This document shows, piece after piece, positions 1 to 6,604 of a stretch of DNA of 30,594 nucleotides. Position 1 is the stretch's first letter, and every line of letters starts with the position of its first letter. Source of the DNA: an uncultured Eubacteriales bacterium (GTDB lineage: Bacteria > Bacillota > Clostridia > Lachnospirales > Lachnospiraceae); NCBI GenBank assembly GCA_902772745.1, contig CACYBV010000037.1, positions 1 through 30,594 on the forward strand, read 5' to 3'. The notes beneath the pieces are model-generated. The model was not told where the DNA came from. It searched no databases and saw only the letters and a list, made by a program, of their open reading frames with translations. Position numbers and translations under genes: made by a program.

Positions 1-1
1 C

Positions 2-94
2 GAAGTATTCAAGTACATCGGCGTCGATGTGGACAAGATCGGCTACAACCAGCCGGCAGGCGTCCGTTATCCGACGGAAAATCCCTTCGCTTAA
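2..94 (+). CDS. 3' end of an unidentified gene (partial)
   Basis: Reading from base 2, an open frame runs off the left edge and stops at TAA 92-94. It gives 30 residues ending GYNQPAGVRYPTENPFA. Codon use (GTC, ATC, GGC, CCG) matches the genes that follow, so this is probably the true C-terminus of an upstream protein and not chance. I do not recognise the family from this fragment. It lies on the same strand as degV, about 190 bases upstream. Confidence 0.55.
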   Translation, partial: EVFKYIGVDVDKIGYNQPAGVRYPTENPFA

Positions 95-164
95 GGCGTC
101 TGATCTGCTGCCCGGGAGATGTGAAAAGCATCTGAAACCCCGGCAGGAACAGAATAAAATCCAG

Positions 165-199
165 TTACAGGGAGCGGAAAAAAAGCCCGCTTCCTGTAA
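165..199 (+). terminator. Inverted repeat after the partial gene, possible weak terminator
   Basis: TTACAGGGAGCG (165-176) pairs with CGCTTCCTGTAA (188-199), a 12-bp stem with one G-T pair. The A-rich loop is 11 nt. No T-run follows on the + strand, so it may be a rho-independent terminator of poor quality or only an mRNA 3' end hairpin. The rest of 95-287 shows nothing else I can support. Confidence 0.35.
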
Positions 200-287
200 C
201 GGCGTTTCATGAAAAAGGCTGCGGCGGGCAGTTGCTGATGTAATTATGCAGCCGCGAACAGGTCTGAGACGGAAGGAAAAATTACAA

Positions 288-1139
288 ATGCCAAAAATAA
301 AAATCACCTGTGATTCCACCTGCGATCTGACGCCGGAACTGTATGAAAAATACGATGTTGAGGTGATCCGTTACGGGATTTATCTCGGAGACGAACTCAG
401 GACAGACGGGGTGGACGTCCAGGTTTCCGATCTGTACGAATACGCGGACCGGACCGGAACTTTGCCGAAAACGGTGGCAATTTCACCGGATGAGTACATG
501 GAAGTATTCCGGAAGTATACGGATCAGGGGATGAGTGTGATCCATATCAATCTTTCCTCTGAGATGTCTTCGGCCTACCAGAATTCGATGATCGCAGCAC
601 GCGAAGTCGGAAATGTTTATCCGGTGGATTCCAGGAACCTGTCCTCCGGAGCGGGACACCTTGTGCTGCTCGCGCGGGAGCTTGCGGACCAGGGGCTCGA
701 GGCAACGGAAATCGTCGCCCGGCTCGAGGAAGCCCGGGAACGGCTCGATGTCAGCTTTGTCCTGACAACGCTCGAGTACCTGAAAATGGGCGGGCGGTGT
801 TCTTCGGTTGCCGCATTCGGCGCGAATCTTCTCAAGCTGCATCCGGAGATCCGGGTGACAAACGGCAAGATGGGCGTCGGCCGGAAATACCGCGGAGCCA
901 TGAAAAAATATGTGGAAGCCTATGTCCGCGGTGCGCTTGAAGGCCGGACGGATATCGACCTTCGCCGGATTTTTGTGACACATTCGCCGATGGATGACGA
1001 GGTGGTGCAGTTTGCGGTCCGTCTTGTCAAAGAACTGCATCCCTTCGAGGAGGTGATAGAAACCTCCGCGGGCTGTACGGTATCCACACATTGCGGACCG
1101 GGCACGATCGGTGTGCTGTTCTTTACAAAACAACAGTGA
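288..1139 (+). CDS. DegV family fatty-acid-binding protein
   Basis: The product is 283 residues, the usual DegV length. DegV proteins bind a single fatty acid between two alpha/beta domains and, in Firmicutes, act as FakB-type partners of fatty acid kinase, presenting exogenous fatty acids for phosphorylation. Visible hallmarks are the N-terminal DSTCDL strand-loop, the central LEYLKMGGRCSS segment, and the C-terminal STHCGPGTIGV motif near the ligand carboxylate. The frame is open from 246, but ATG 288 follows GGAAGG at 271-276 and gives the standard MPKIKI start. Which acyl chain it binds cannot be read from the sequence, and no fakA gene is in view. It is followed 32 bases later by the xylulokinase gene. 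Confidence 0.9.
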   Translation: MPKIKITCDSTCDLTPELYEKYDVEVIRYGIYLGDELRTDGVDVQVSDLYEYADRTGTLPKTVAISPDEYMEVFRKYTDQGMSVIHINLSSEMSSAYQNSMIAAREVGNVYPVDSRNLSSGAGHLVLLARELADQGLEATEIVARLEEARERLDVSFVLTTLEYLKMGGRCSSVAAFGANLLKLHPEIRVTNGKMGVGRKYRGAMKKYVEAYVRGALEGRTDIDLRRIFVTHSPMDDEVVQFAVRLVKELHPFEEVIETSAGCTVSTHCGPGTIGVLFFTKQQ

Positions 1140-1171
1140 TGGAGAAAGCGAACGCTTTTAAGGAGTGAAAA

Positions 1172-2635
1172 ATGTATTATATCGGTATCGACCTGGGGAC
1201 TTCGGCCGTCAAACTCCTCCTGATGAAGGGAGACGGCAGCATTGAAAAGATTTCCAACCGCGAATATCCGCTGTATTTTCCGAAAACCGGCTGGTCCGAG
1301 CAGAACGCGGAGGACTGGATTACGGCGGTCAAGGACGGCCTTCGGGAGCTGCTTTCCGGAATCGACAGATCCGAAGTAGCGGGCATTGGCGCCGGCGGAC
1401 AGATGCATGGGCTTGTGATTCTCGATGAGGACGATCGGGTGATCCGCCCGGTTATCCTCTGGAACGACGGCCGGACGCAGGAAGAAACCGACTGGCTCAA
1501 TCACGAGATCGGAGAGGATGTGCTCGGCAGGGAGACCGCGAACATTGCATTTGCCGGATTTACCGCGCCCAAGATTCTCTGGGTGAAGAACCATGAGCCG
1601 GAGAATTTCCGGAGAATCGCGAAGATCATGCTTCCGAAGGACTATGTCAACTATGTGCTGACCGGGGCCTTTGCCACGGAGTATTCGGATGCTTCCGGGA
1701 TGCTGCTTCTGAATGTTGAAAACAAATGCTGGTCGAAAAAAATGCTGGAGATCTGCGGCATTACGGAAAATCAGCTTCCGAAGCTTTACGAGAGCTATGA
1801 AGTGGTCGGAACCCTGAAGCCGGAAATCGCGGAAGAGCTTGGACTCCCGGAAACCGTAAAGGTGGTTGCCGGCGCCGGCGACAATGCGGCGGCAGCAGTC
1901 GGTACGGGGACCGTCGGCCCGGATCAGTGCAATGTTTCTCTGGGCACTTCCGGAACGATGTTCATCAGCTCCCGGACATTCAAGAACCCCGAAAACCACG
2001 CGATCCACAGTTTTGCCCATGCGGACGGCACCTGGCACCTGATGGCCTGCATGCTCTCGGCTGCTTCCGGCAACAAGTGGTGGAATGAGGAAATCCTCGG
2101 GACAGATGACTACAATAAGGAGCAGGAAGGAATTGCGGAGCACCTTGGGGACAACGAAGTGTTCTATACCCCCTATCTCATGGGCGAGCGCTTCCCGCAC
2201 AATGATACGAAAGTCCGCGCCATGTTCATCGGCATGTCCATGAATACGACGCGCCGCGATATGACGCAGGCTGTTCTCGAAGGCGTGGCATTCAGCTTCC
2301 GCGACGCGCTGGAAGTTGCGAAGGAACTCGGCATCGACCTCAAGCGTACCAAGATCTGCGGCGGCGGCGCGAAAAGCCCCCTGTGGCGCAGGATTATCGC
2401 AAACGTCCTGAACCTTCCTGTAGACATGATCGAGTCGGAACAGGGCCCGGGCCTCGGCGGCGCGATGCTGGCTGCGGTCGGCTGCGGTGAATATGCTTCG
2501 GTAGAGGCTGCAGCGGACGCGATCGTACGTGTCGTCGGTACGGTGGAGCCGGAGCCGGAGCTTGTGAAAAAATACGATGAAAAGTACCAGACCTACCGGA
2601 AACTGTATCCGGCGGTAAAGGAACTTTTCAGATGA
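1172..2635 (+). CDS. xylB: Xylulokinase (FGGY family)
   Basis: The product is 487 residues, typical for FGGY sugar kinases. XylB phosphorylates D-xylulose with ATP to xylulose 5-phosphate, feeding the pentose phosphate pathway. The N-terminal phosphate-binding loop reads GIDLGTSAVK. GQMHG and LWNDGRT are the xylulokinase-type substrate signatures. The catalytic base is most likely D237 in GAGDN, and VSLGTSGTMF follows it. The C-terminal half has the second ATPase-fold motif CGGGAKSPLWRRI. AAGGAGTG sits just before ATG 1172. No xylose isomerase or transporter gene is visible, so a related ketopentose or polyol-derived substrate remains possible. Confidence 0.9.
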   Translation: MYYIGIDLGTSAVKLLLMKGDGSIEKISNREYPLYFPKTGWSEQNAEDWITAVKDGLRELLSGIDRSEVAGIGAGGQMHGLVILDEDDRVIRPVILWNDGRTQEETDWLNHEIGEDVLGRETANIAFAGFTAPKILWVKNHEPENFRRIAKIMLPKDYVNYVLTGAFATEYSDASGMLLLNVENKCWSKKMLEICGITENQLPKLYESYEVVGTLKPEIAEELGLPETVKVVAGAGDNAAAAVGTGTVGPDQCNVSLGTSGTMFISSRTFKNPENHAIHSFAHADGTWHLMACMLSAASGNKWWNEEILGTDDYNKEQEGIAEHLGDNEVFYTPYLMGERFPHNDTKVRAMFIGMSMNTTRRDMTQAVLEGVAFSFRDALEVAKELGIDLKRTKICGGGAKSPLWRRIIANVLNLPVDMIESEQGPGLGGAMLAAVGCGEYASVEAAADAIVRVVGTVEPEPELVKKYDEKYQTYRKLYPAVKELFR

Positions 2636-2654
2636 TACGGAGAGAAACCTGAAA

Positions 2655-4004
2655 GTGACAGCGGCAAGAGAGAGAAGCTTACGGATTCTCAGGATTATAA
2701 CAGCGGTGCTTCTGTGCCTTTACTTTTTTTCGGCATCGGTGTTTATCCTGAAGATCCGCGGCCGCTTCCCCTATCAGTTTCTGGGGGCCGGCGCGGGATT
2801 ATCCGTACTGATTCTTTTCATTGTGAACAGAAAATTCGAACGGACAGACTGGCTCCTCACGCTGGTCTTTCTGTCGTTCATTCTGTCTGCAATTTCCGCC
2901 GAGATCAATCAGATGCCGGAAGCCTACCTGAAGCTTTCGCGATCCTCCGCACTGATGGCGGTCCCGCTTTATTTCGCGGCGGCTTATCTCGGCGCGGACA
3001 TGAAGCGCTCCGTAAAGCTCATGGAACTTTTGAAACTCGTGCTGAAGGGCATTACGCTCCTGCAGGTCCTGTGGATTCTTCTGCAGTTTTTGCTGTATCG
3101 GCTGTTTAAAATCGACATCAACCAGGTGATTTTCCATGACATCCTGCATCAGGAAGGGCTTGTGAGTTTCTACCGCGAGAGATTCTATCCGGCGGGCTTT
3201 ACCTGGCACGGCGGATCGATTGCACCGCTCCTCGTACTGGCCTTTGTGCTTTTCAAAAACCCGGTCATCCGGCTCGTGGTGCTTGCCGAATCCTTCCTTG
3301 TGGGAAGCTCCACGGCGATCGTGGGCGTGCTTGCGGCACTTTTCCTGACGATTCTTCTCGGACTGATCCGAAGAGAGTACACGATCGCGAGGATCCGCGC
3401 TTTCTTCCGGAAAAAGAACATCTGGAAAATGGTGCTCGGCGCAGTCCTTATCGCCGTCTTTGTCTTTGCTTTCATACGAATGAATCTCTGGGCGGTCGTG
3501 AAGGGCCGGATGCTCTACCTCATGCTTCGGATGAAGAATACGGACTTTGACGGCAGCACGCAGATTCATATCCGCTATTTTACCGATTTCCCGCAGATCT
3601 TCAGAAACAGCAGCTGGACGGAGCGGATCTTCGGATACGGCAATTACTCATCCGGTTACCCCTTCCAGATCTACTTCGGGCAGTACAAATGGATGGAGAC
3701 CTTCGTCGCTGAATGCGATTTCATCAATATCCTCGTGAGCCGCGGCATTTACGGCTTCCTGGTGTATTATATTTTCCTCGGAATCCTTGCTGTGCGGGGA
3801 CTGAAAAAGGACAGCCGGTATTTTATATTTACCATAGCGGTCGTACTTCAGGGAGCGGGCTATAACGTACAGTGGCAGTATATTTTCATGACGGAAATCC
3901 TGATGTACCTTTCTCTTCAGGCGGGCAGAAATTTCTTTGAGGAAAAGTCTGTGGAAGGACAGCAGAAAATGCCGGCGCTTCTCAGGCGGTTCGGGAACCT
4001 TTGA
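2655..4004 (+). CDS. Polytopic membrane protein, O-antigen ligase/Wzy polymerase-like
   Basis: The product is 449 residues with about ten to twelve hydrophobic helices, beginning LRIITAVLLCLYFFSASVF. A long polar stretch near residues 285-350, containing IFGYGNYSSGYPF, sits before the last helices. This layout, many helices plus a large late extracytoplasmic loop, is that of O-antigen ligases and Wzy-type repeat-unit polymerases, which join polysaccharide units at the outer membrane face. The family call rests on topology and the G-x-G-N loop, not on a diagnostic motif. The start is GTG 2655, preceded by GGAGAG at 2639-2644. It lies 19 bases after xylB and 12 bases before the next gene, so all are probably cotranscribed. 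No glycosyltransferases accompany it. Confidence 0.6.
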   Translation: MTAARERSLRILRIITAVLLCLYFFSASVFILKIRGRFPYQFLGAGAGLSVLILFIVNRKFERTDWLLTLVFLSFILSAISAEINQMPEAYLKLSRSSALMAVPLYFAAAYLGADMKRSVKLMELLKLVLKGITLLQVLWILLQFLLYRLFKIDINQVIFHDILHQEGLVSFYRERFYPAGFTWHGGSIAPLLVLAFVLFKNPVIRLVVLAESFLVGSSTAIVGVLAALFLTILLGLIRREYTIARIRAFFRKKNIWKMVLGAVLIAVFVFAFIRMNLWAVVKGRMLYLMLRMKNTDFDGSTQIHIRYFTDFPQIFRNSSWTERIFGYGNYSSGYPFQIYFGQYKWMETFVAECDFINILVSRGIYGFLVYYIFLGILAVRGLKKDSRYFIFTIAVVLQGAGYNVQWQYIFMTEILMYLSLQAGRNFFEEKSVEGQQKMPALLRRFGNL

Positions 4005-4016
4005 TTTGGAGGATTC

Positions 4017-4292
4017 ATGCGCAGAAGAAATTATCAGTTTGAAATTCTCGAGGTAATCCTTTCTATTGCGGTGATCGGACTATCAGTTGTGCTGTTTTTC
4101 CGCTCGTCGGAACTGACGCTTCTGTTTCCGCTTGTTTTCGGTCTCGCTGCGATCCTGGCGCTGATGTCGGCGCTGGACGGTACGGTATTCAACCGGAACC
4201 GCGTGATCAAAAAGAGCCGGATCGTAGTATTCGGCATTCTGACGGTGCTCCTTGCAGGACTCGCATACATCAGTTACAGGGTGGTGCGGTAG
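4017..4292 (+). CDS. Small three-helix membrane protein
   Basis: The product is 91 residues with hydrophobic segments at about 10-28, 34-51 and 67-86 and a basic start (MRRRNYQ). It resembles small uncharacterised membrane proteins of Lachnospiraceae that are often found just before the next gene and dusB; I think of it as DUF6637-like, but that assignment is from memory. GGAGG at 4007-4011 precedes ATG 4017. The stop TAG 4290-4292 abuts the next ATG with no gap, so the two are almost certainly translationally coupled. Function unknown. Confidence 0.75.
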   Translation: MRRRNYQFEILEVILSIAVIGLSVVLFFRSSELTLLFPLVFGLAAILALMSALDGTVFNRNRVIKKSRIVVFGILTVLLAGLAYISYRVVR

Positions 4293-4622
4293 ATGGAAAC
4301 AAAAAGGACGGTACTCTGCGGCGCGAATTCCTATGAGGAAAAATATTATTTCAACGAGGAGTTCAGCGGCATTCCGCAGATGGTGAAGGATGAACTGAAG
4401 GTCCTGTGCGTGCTCTTTACCGAGGAATGCGGCGGGATACTGACACTGGAATTCCAGCCGGACGGGACGCTCCTTCTGTGCACACGCGCGGACGATTACG
4501 ATTACCTTTACGATGAAATCGAGACCGGGCTTCAGATCCGTCGGATCCAGAAGGAAAAGAAGACGCTTCTGGAATCCCTGGAGATGTATTACCGTATTGT
4601 ATTTCTCGGAGAAGATTCATGA
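4293..4622 (+). CDS. Small conserved protein, DUF6145-like, before dusB
   Basis: The product is 109 residues, soluble, acidic and without membrane segments. The start TVLCGANSYEEKYYF and the middle segment VKDELKVLCVLFTEECGG followed by LTLEF match my recollection of the DUF6145 family, found in Lachnospiraceae. No catalytic motif is visible. Its ATG abuts the stop of the upstream gene, and its own stop overlaps the dusB start by four bases (ATGA at 4619-4622). Such tight coupling on both sides suggests a shared role or balanced synthesis with the tRNA-modifying enzyme, but no function is established. Confidence 0.8.
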   Translation: METKRTVLCGANSYEEKYYFNEEFSGIPQMVKDELKVLCVLFTEECGGILTLEFQPDGTLLLCTRADDYDYLYDEIETGLQIRRIQKEKKTLLESLEMYYRIVFLGEDS

Positions 4623-5605
4623 AGGAACCTGGAAAAATGCAGATCGGAACGCTCTCTGTTCCGGTGCCTCTTGCCCTCGGACCGATGGCCGGAGTTACGG
4701 ACAGCGCATACCGCGAAATCGCCGCATCCTTTGGGTGCGGCTTGTTTACGACCGAAATGGTCAGTGCGAAAGCCCTGTATTACCGCAATAAAAACACCGA
4801 ACTCCTGCTGACGCGCGGAGAGACCGAGTACCCGGTGGGGGTGCAGCTCTTCGGAAATGATCCGGACATCATCGCGGAAATGGCGCTCAGGATCGAGGAC
4901 CGGTTCGAATTCATTGATTTCAATATGGGCTGTCCTGTGCCGAAGGTCGTGAAAAACGGCGAAGGATCGGCGCTGATGCGTGAACCTGAACTCGTGGAAA
5001 AGATCTTCACGAAGCTTGCAAAAACCGTACACAAACCGGTCACCGCAAAGATCCGGAAAGGTTTTTCGAAGGACGAAGAGCTCGCGCCGGAAATTGCCCG
5101 CATCCTGGAAAGCTGCGGCGCCGCAGCGGTTTCCGTGCATGCGAGGACCCGCGAGCAGTATTACAGCGGCGAAGCGGACTGGGAAACAATCCGGCGCGTG
5201 AAGGAAGCCGTCCGGATTCCGGTCATCGGGAACGGCGATGTCCGCGATGGGAAGACTGCGGCGAAGATGCTTCTTGAAACCGGATGCGACGGCGTGATGG
5301 TTGCGCGCGCTGCCGAAGGAAACCCGTGGATTTTCAGGGAGATCCTGCATTACTTAAGAACCGGGGAGGAACTCCAAAGACCCTCGGCGGAGGAGATCTG
5401 TGCGATGATTCTCCGCCATACGGAGCTGCTGACAAAGCTGAAAGGAGAACATCTGGCGCTTCTGGAGATGCGGAAACACGCGGCCTGGTATCTTAAAGGG
5501 GTTCCCGGTGCGGCGGATCTTCGGAGACGGATATCGTCAATTACATCGGCGGAGGAACTCGGGGAGCTCCTGTCAAAGGTGACGGAGATATACCGGCAAT
5601 CATAG
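4619..5605 (+). CDS. dusB: tRNA-dihydrouridine synthase (DusB type)
   Basis: The product is 328 residues, a standard length. Dus enzymes use FMN and NADPH to reduce specific uridines in the tRNA D-loop and elsewhere to dihydrouridine. The N-terminal LALGPMAGVTDSAYR opens the FMN-binding TIM barrel. NMGCPVPKV carries the catalytic cysteine C105. HARTREQYYSG, IGNGDV and the phosphate-binding VARAAEGNPWIF follow, and the C-terminal quarter is the helical tRNA-binding domain. The start overlaps the upstream gene by four bases. It is the last gene of a run of same-strand genes; a tRNA-Gly gene lies 209 bases downstream. Confidence 0.93.
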   Translation: MKEPGKMQIGTLSVPVPLALGPMAGVTDSAYREIAASFGCGLFTTEMVSAKALYYRNKNTELLLTRGETEYPVGVQLFGNDPDIIAEMALRIEDRFEFIDFNMGCPVPKVVKNGEGSALMREPELVEKIFTKLAKTVHKPVTAKIRKGFSKDEELAPEIARILESCGAAAVSVHARTREQYYSGEADWETIRRVKEAVRIPVIGNGDVRDGKTAAKMLLETGCDGVMVARAAEGNPWIFREILHYLRTGEELQRPSAEEICAMILRHTELLTKLKGEHLALLEMRKHAAWYLKGVPGAADLRRRISSITSAEELGELLSKVTEIYRQS

Positions 5606-5735
5606 AAAGCCTTTTCCGGCGGAGACGGCATCCGCAGCGCAACAGAAAAAATGCACAGGCGGATACCGGGGAACAGAGAAAGCCGGCGGCAAAAGGAATA
5701 CGGAGCAGCGAAAAGCCGGCCCGGGGATGACGCCG

Positions 5736-5765
5736 GCCGAGGGGAGGCTTCGAAGCCCCTCGAAA
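5736..5765 (+). terminator. GC-rich hairpin between dusB and tRNA-Gly, possible terminator
   Basis: Bases 5606-5773 hold no gene. They contain two GC-rich inverted repeats: GCCGGC copies flanking an 11-nt loop at about 5716-5738, and GGCTTCGAAGCC enclosed by CGAGG/CCTCG at about 5739-5763. The second is the better terminator candidate for the dusB operon, but it is followed by AAAATCAGC and not a T-run. Confidence 0.35.
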
Positions 5766-5773
5766 ATCAGCTC

Positions 5774-5802
5774 TTTACATTTTAAAATAACTGTGATATA
5801 AT
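5774..5802 (+). promoter_or_regulatory. Strong sigma-A promoter of tRNA-Gly
   Basis: A -35 box TTTACA (5774-5779) and a -10 box TATAAT (5797-5802) are separated by exactly 17 bases, with an extended -10 TG at 5794-5795. The expected transcription start is near 5809, only a few bases before the mature tRNA 5' end at 5815. Confidence 0.85.
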
Positions 5803-5814
5803 AGCCTCCGTTCT

Positions 5815-5885
5815 GCAGGATTAGTACATTGGTAGTATGTCAGCTTCCCAAGCTGAAGAGGCGGGTTCGATTCCCGTATCCTGCT
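5815..5885 (+). tRNA. tRNA-Gly (anticodon CCC)
   Basis: The 71-nt cloverleaf is complete. The acceptor GCAGGAT pairs with ATCCTGC. The D arm GTAC/GTAT encloses a loop with GG. The anticodon stem TCAGC/GCTGA holds the loop TTCCCAA, giving anticodon CCC, which reads GGG. The T arm GCGGG/CCCGT encloses TTCGATT. Base 5885 (T) is the discriminator, and no CCA is encoded. The dedicated promoter lies immediately upstream and a hairpin with a T-rich tail follows. Confidence 0.95.
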
Positions 5886-5899
5886 TATAAAGTACAGCA

Positions 5900-5968
5900 C
5901 CCAGGTAAAAATATACGGCTTCTGGCTGTGCACTCGTGCATCAGCCAGAATTTGATGTTTTTACCGGG
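5900..5968 (+). terminator. Compound hairpin after tRNA-Gly, probable terminator
   Basis: TTCTGGCTG (5920-5928) pairs perfectly with CAGCCAGAA (5942-5950). Inside it TGCA/TGCA closes a CTCG loop, with one bulged T at 5941. The tail TTTGATGTTTTT follows, as in an intrinsic terminator for the tRNA. Outside this, GGTAAAAA (5904-5911) is the exact complement of TTTTTACC (5958-5965), and flanking CCC/GGG extend it across one bulge. The outer pairing would sequester the U-tract, which could make termination conditional or bidirectional. Confidence 0.6.
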
Positions 5969-6027
5969 AGTGATCTTGAGACGAAGACGGACCGACCATC
6001 CGGATAAGACAAAGGATGCATATTCTA

Positions 6028-6072
6028 AGCACCCGACACGAGGACATTTCCACAGTCCTCGTGTCGGGTGCT
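6028..6072 (+). promoter_or_regulatory. Perfect 18-bp hairpin in the greA leader
   Basis: AGCACCCGACACGAGGAC (6028-6045) is followed by a 9-nt loop and its exact reverse complement (6055-6072). It lies 46 bases before the greA start codon. No T-run follows, so it is not a standard terminator. It could be an mRNA-stabilising structure, an RNase III site or a mobile palindromic repeat. Together with the previous hairpin it fills most of 5886-6118, where I see no protein gene and no convincing greA promoter. Confidence 0.6.
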
Positions 6073-6118
6073 GAATAATAACAGTTAACGCCAGACAGGC
6101 AGTAAGGAAAGGGACAAA

Positions 6119-6595
6119 ATGGCTGAGAAGAAGAACATTTTGACATCATCCGGCGCAAAAAAGCTGGAAGACGAGCTGACGAACCTGAAGGTTGTGCGCC
6201 GTGCGGAAATTGCGCAGAAGATCAAGGAAGCACGTGCGCAGGGGGACCTGTCCGAGAACGCGGAATACGACGCCGCGAAAGATGAACAGGCGGAAATCGA
6301 AGCCAGAATCGGAGAGATTGAAGCGATTCTCAAAAACTCTGAAGTGGTCGATACCGAGGGGGATCTGAGCCGGGTATTTATCGGTTCGACGGTCCGGGTT
6401 CTCGATCTGGAATACGACGAGGAAGAAGTGCTCTCGATTGTCGGATCCAACGAGGCCAACAGCATGGAAAACAGAGTCAGCAATGAATCTCCTCTCGGGA
6501 TGGCGCTTCTCGGAGCAGCCATCGGCGATGTGGTTACCGTCAATGCGCCCGGCGGAGATTTTGAATATAAGGTGCTTGCGATCGGGCGCCAGTAA
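6119..6595 (+). CDS. greA: Transcription elongation factor GreA
   Basis: The product is 158 residues, the standard size. GreA enters the RNA polymerase secondary channel and stimulates cleavage of backtracked transcripts. The N-terminal half (about 1-78) is the coiled coil, starting KKNILTSSGAKKLEDEL. The tip segment QGDLSENAEYDAAKDEQ carries the acidic D/E pair that positions catalytic Mg2+. The C-terminal FKBP-like domain ends NAPGGDFEYKVLAI. AAGGAAAGG precedes ATG 6119. lysS begins 9 bases after the stop, so greA and lysS form an operon, as in many clostridia. Confidence 0.97.
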   Translation: MAEKKNILTSSGAKKLEDELTNLKVVRRAEIAQKIKEARAQGDLSENAEYDAAKDEQAEIEARIGEIEAILKNSEVVDTEGDLSRVFIGSTVRVLDLEYDEEEVLSIVGSNEANSMENRVSNESPLGMALLGAAIGDVVTVNAPGGDFEYKVLAIGRQ

Positions 6596-6604
6596 GGAAG
6601 GCTT

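Noticed and set aside
920..2200. 426-codon open frame on the minus strand
   Set aside because: Antisense to degV and xylB, no motif, no promoter or ribosome binding site. The same applies to the 413-codon minus frame at 22571-23812.
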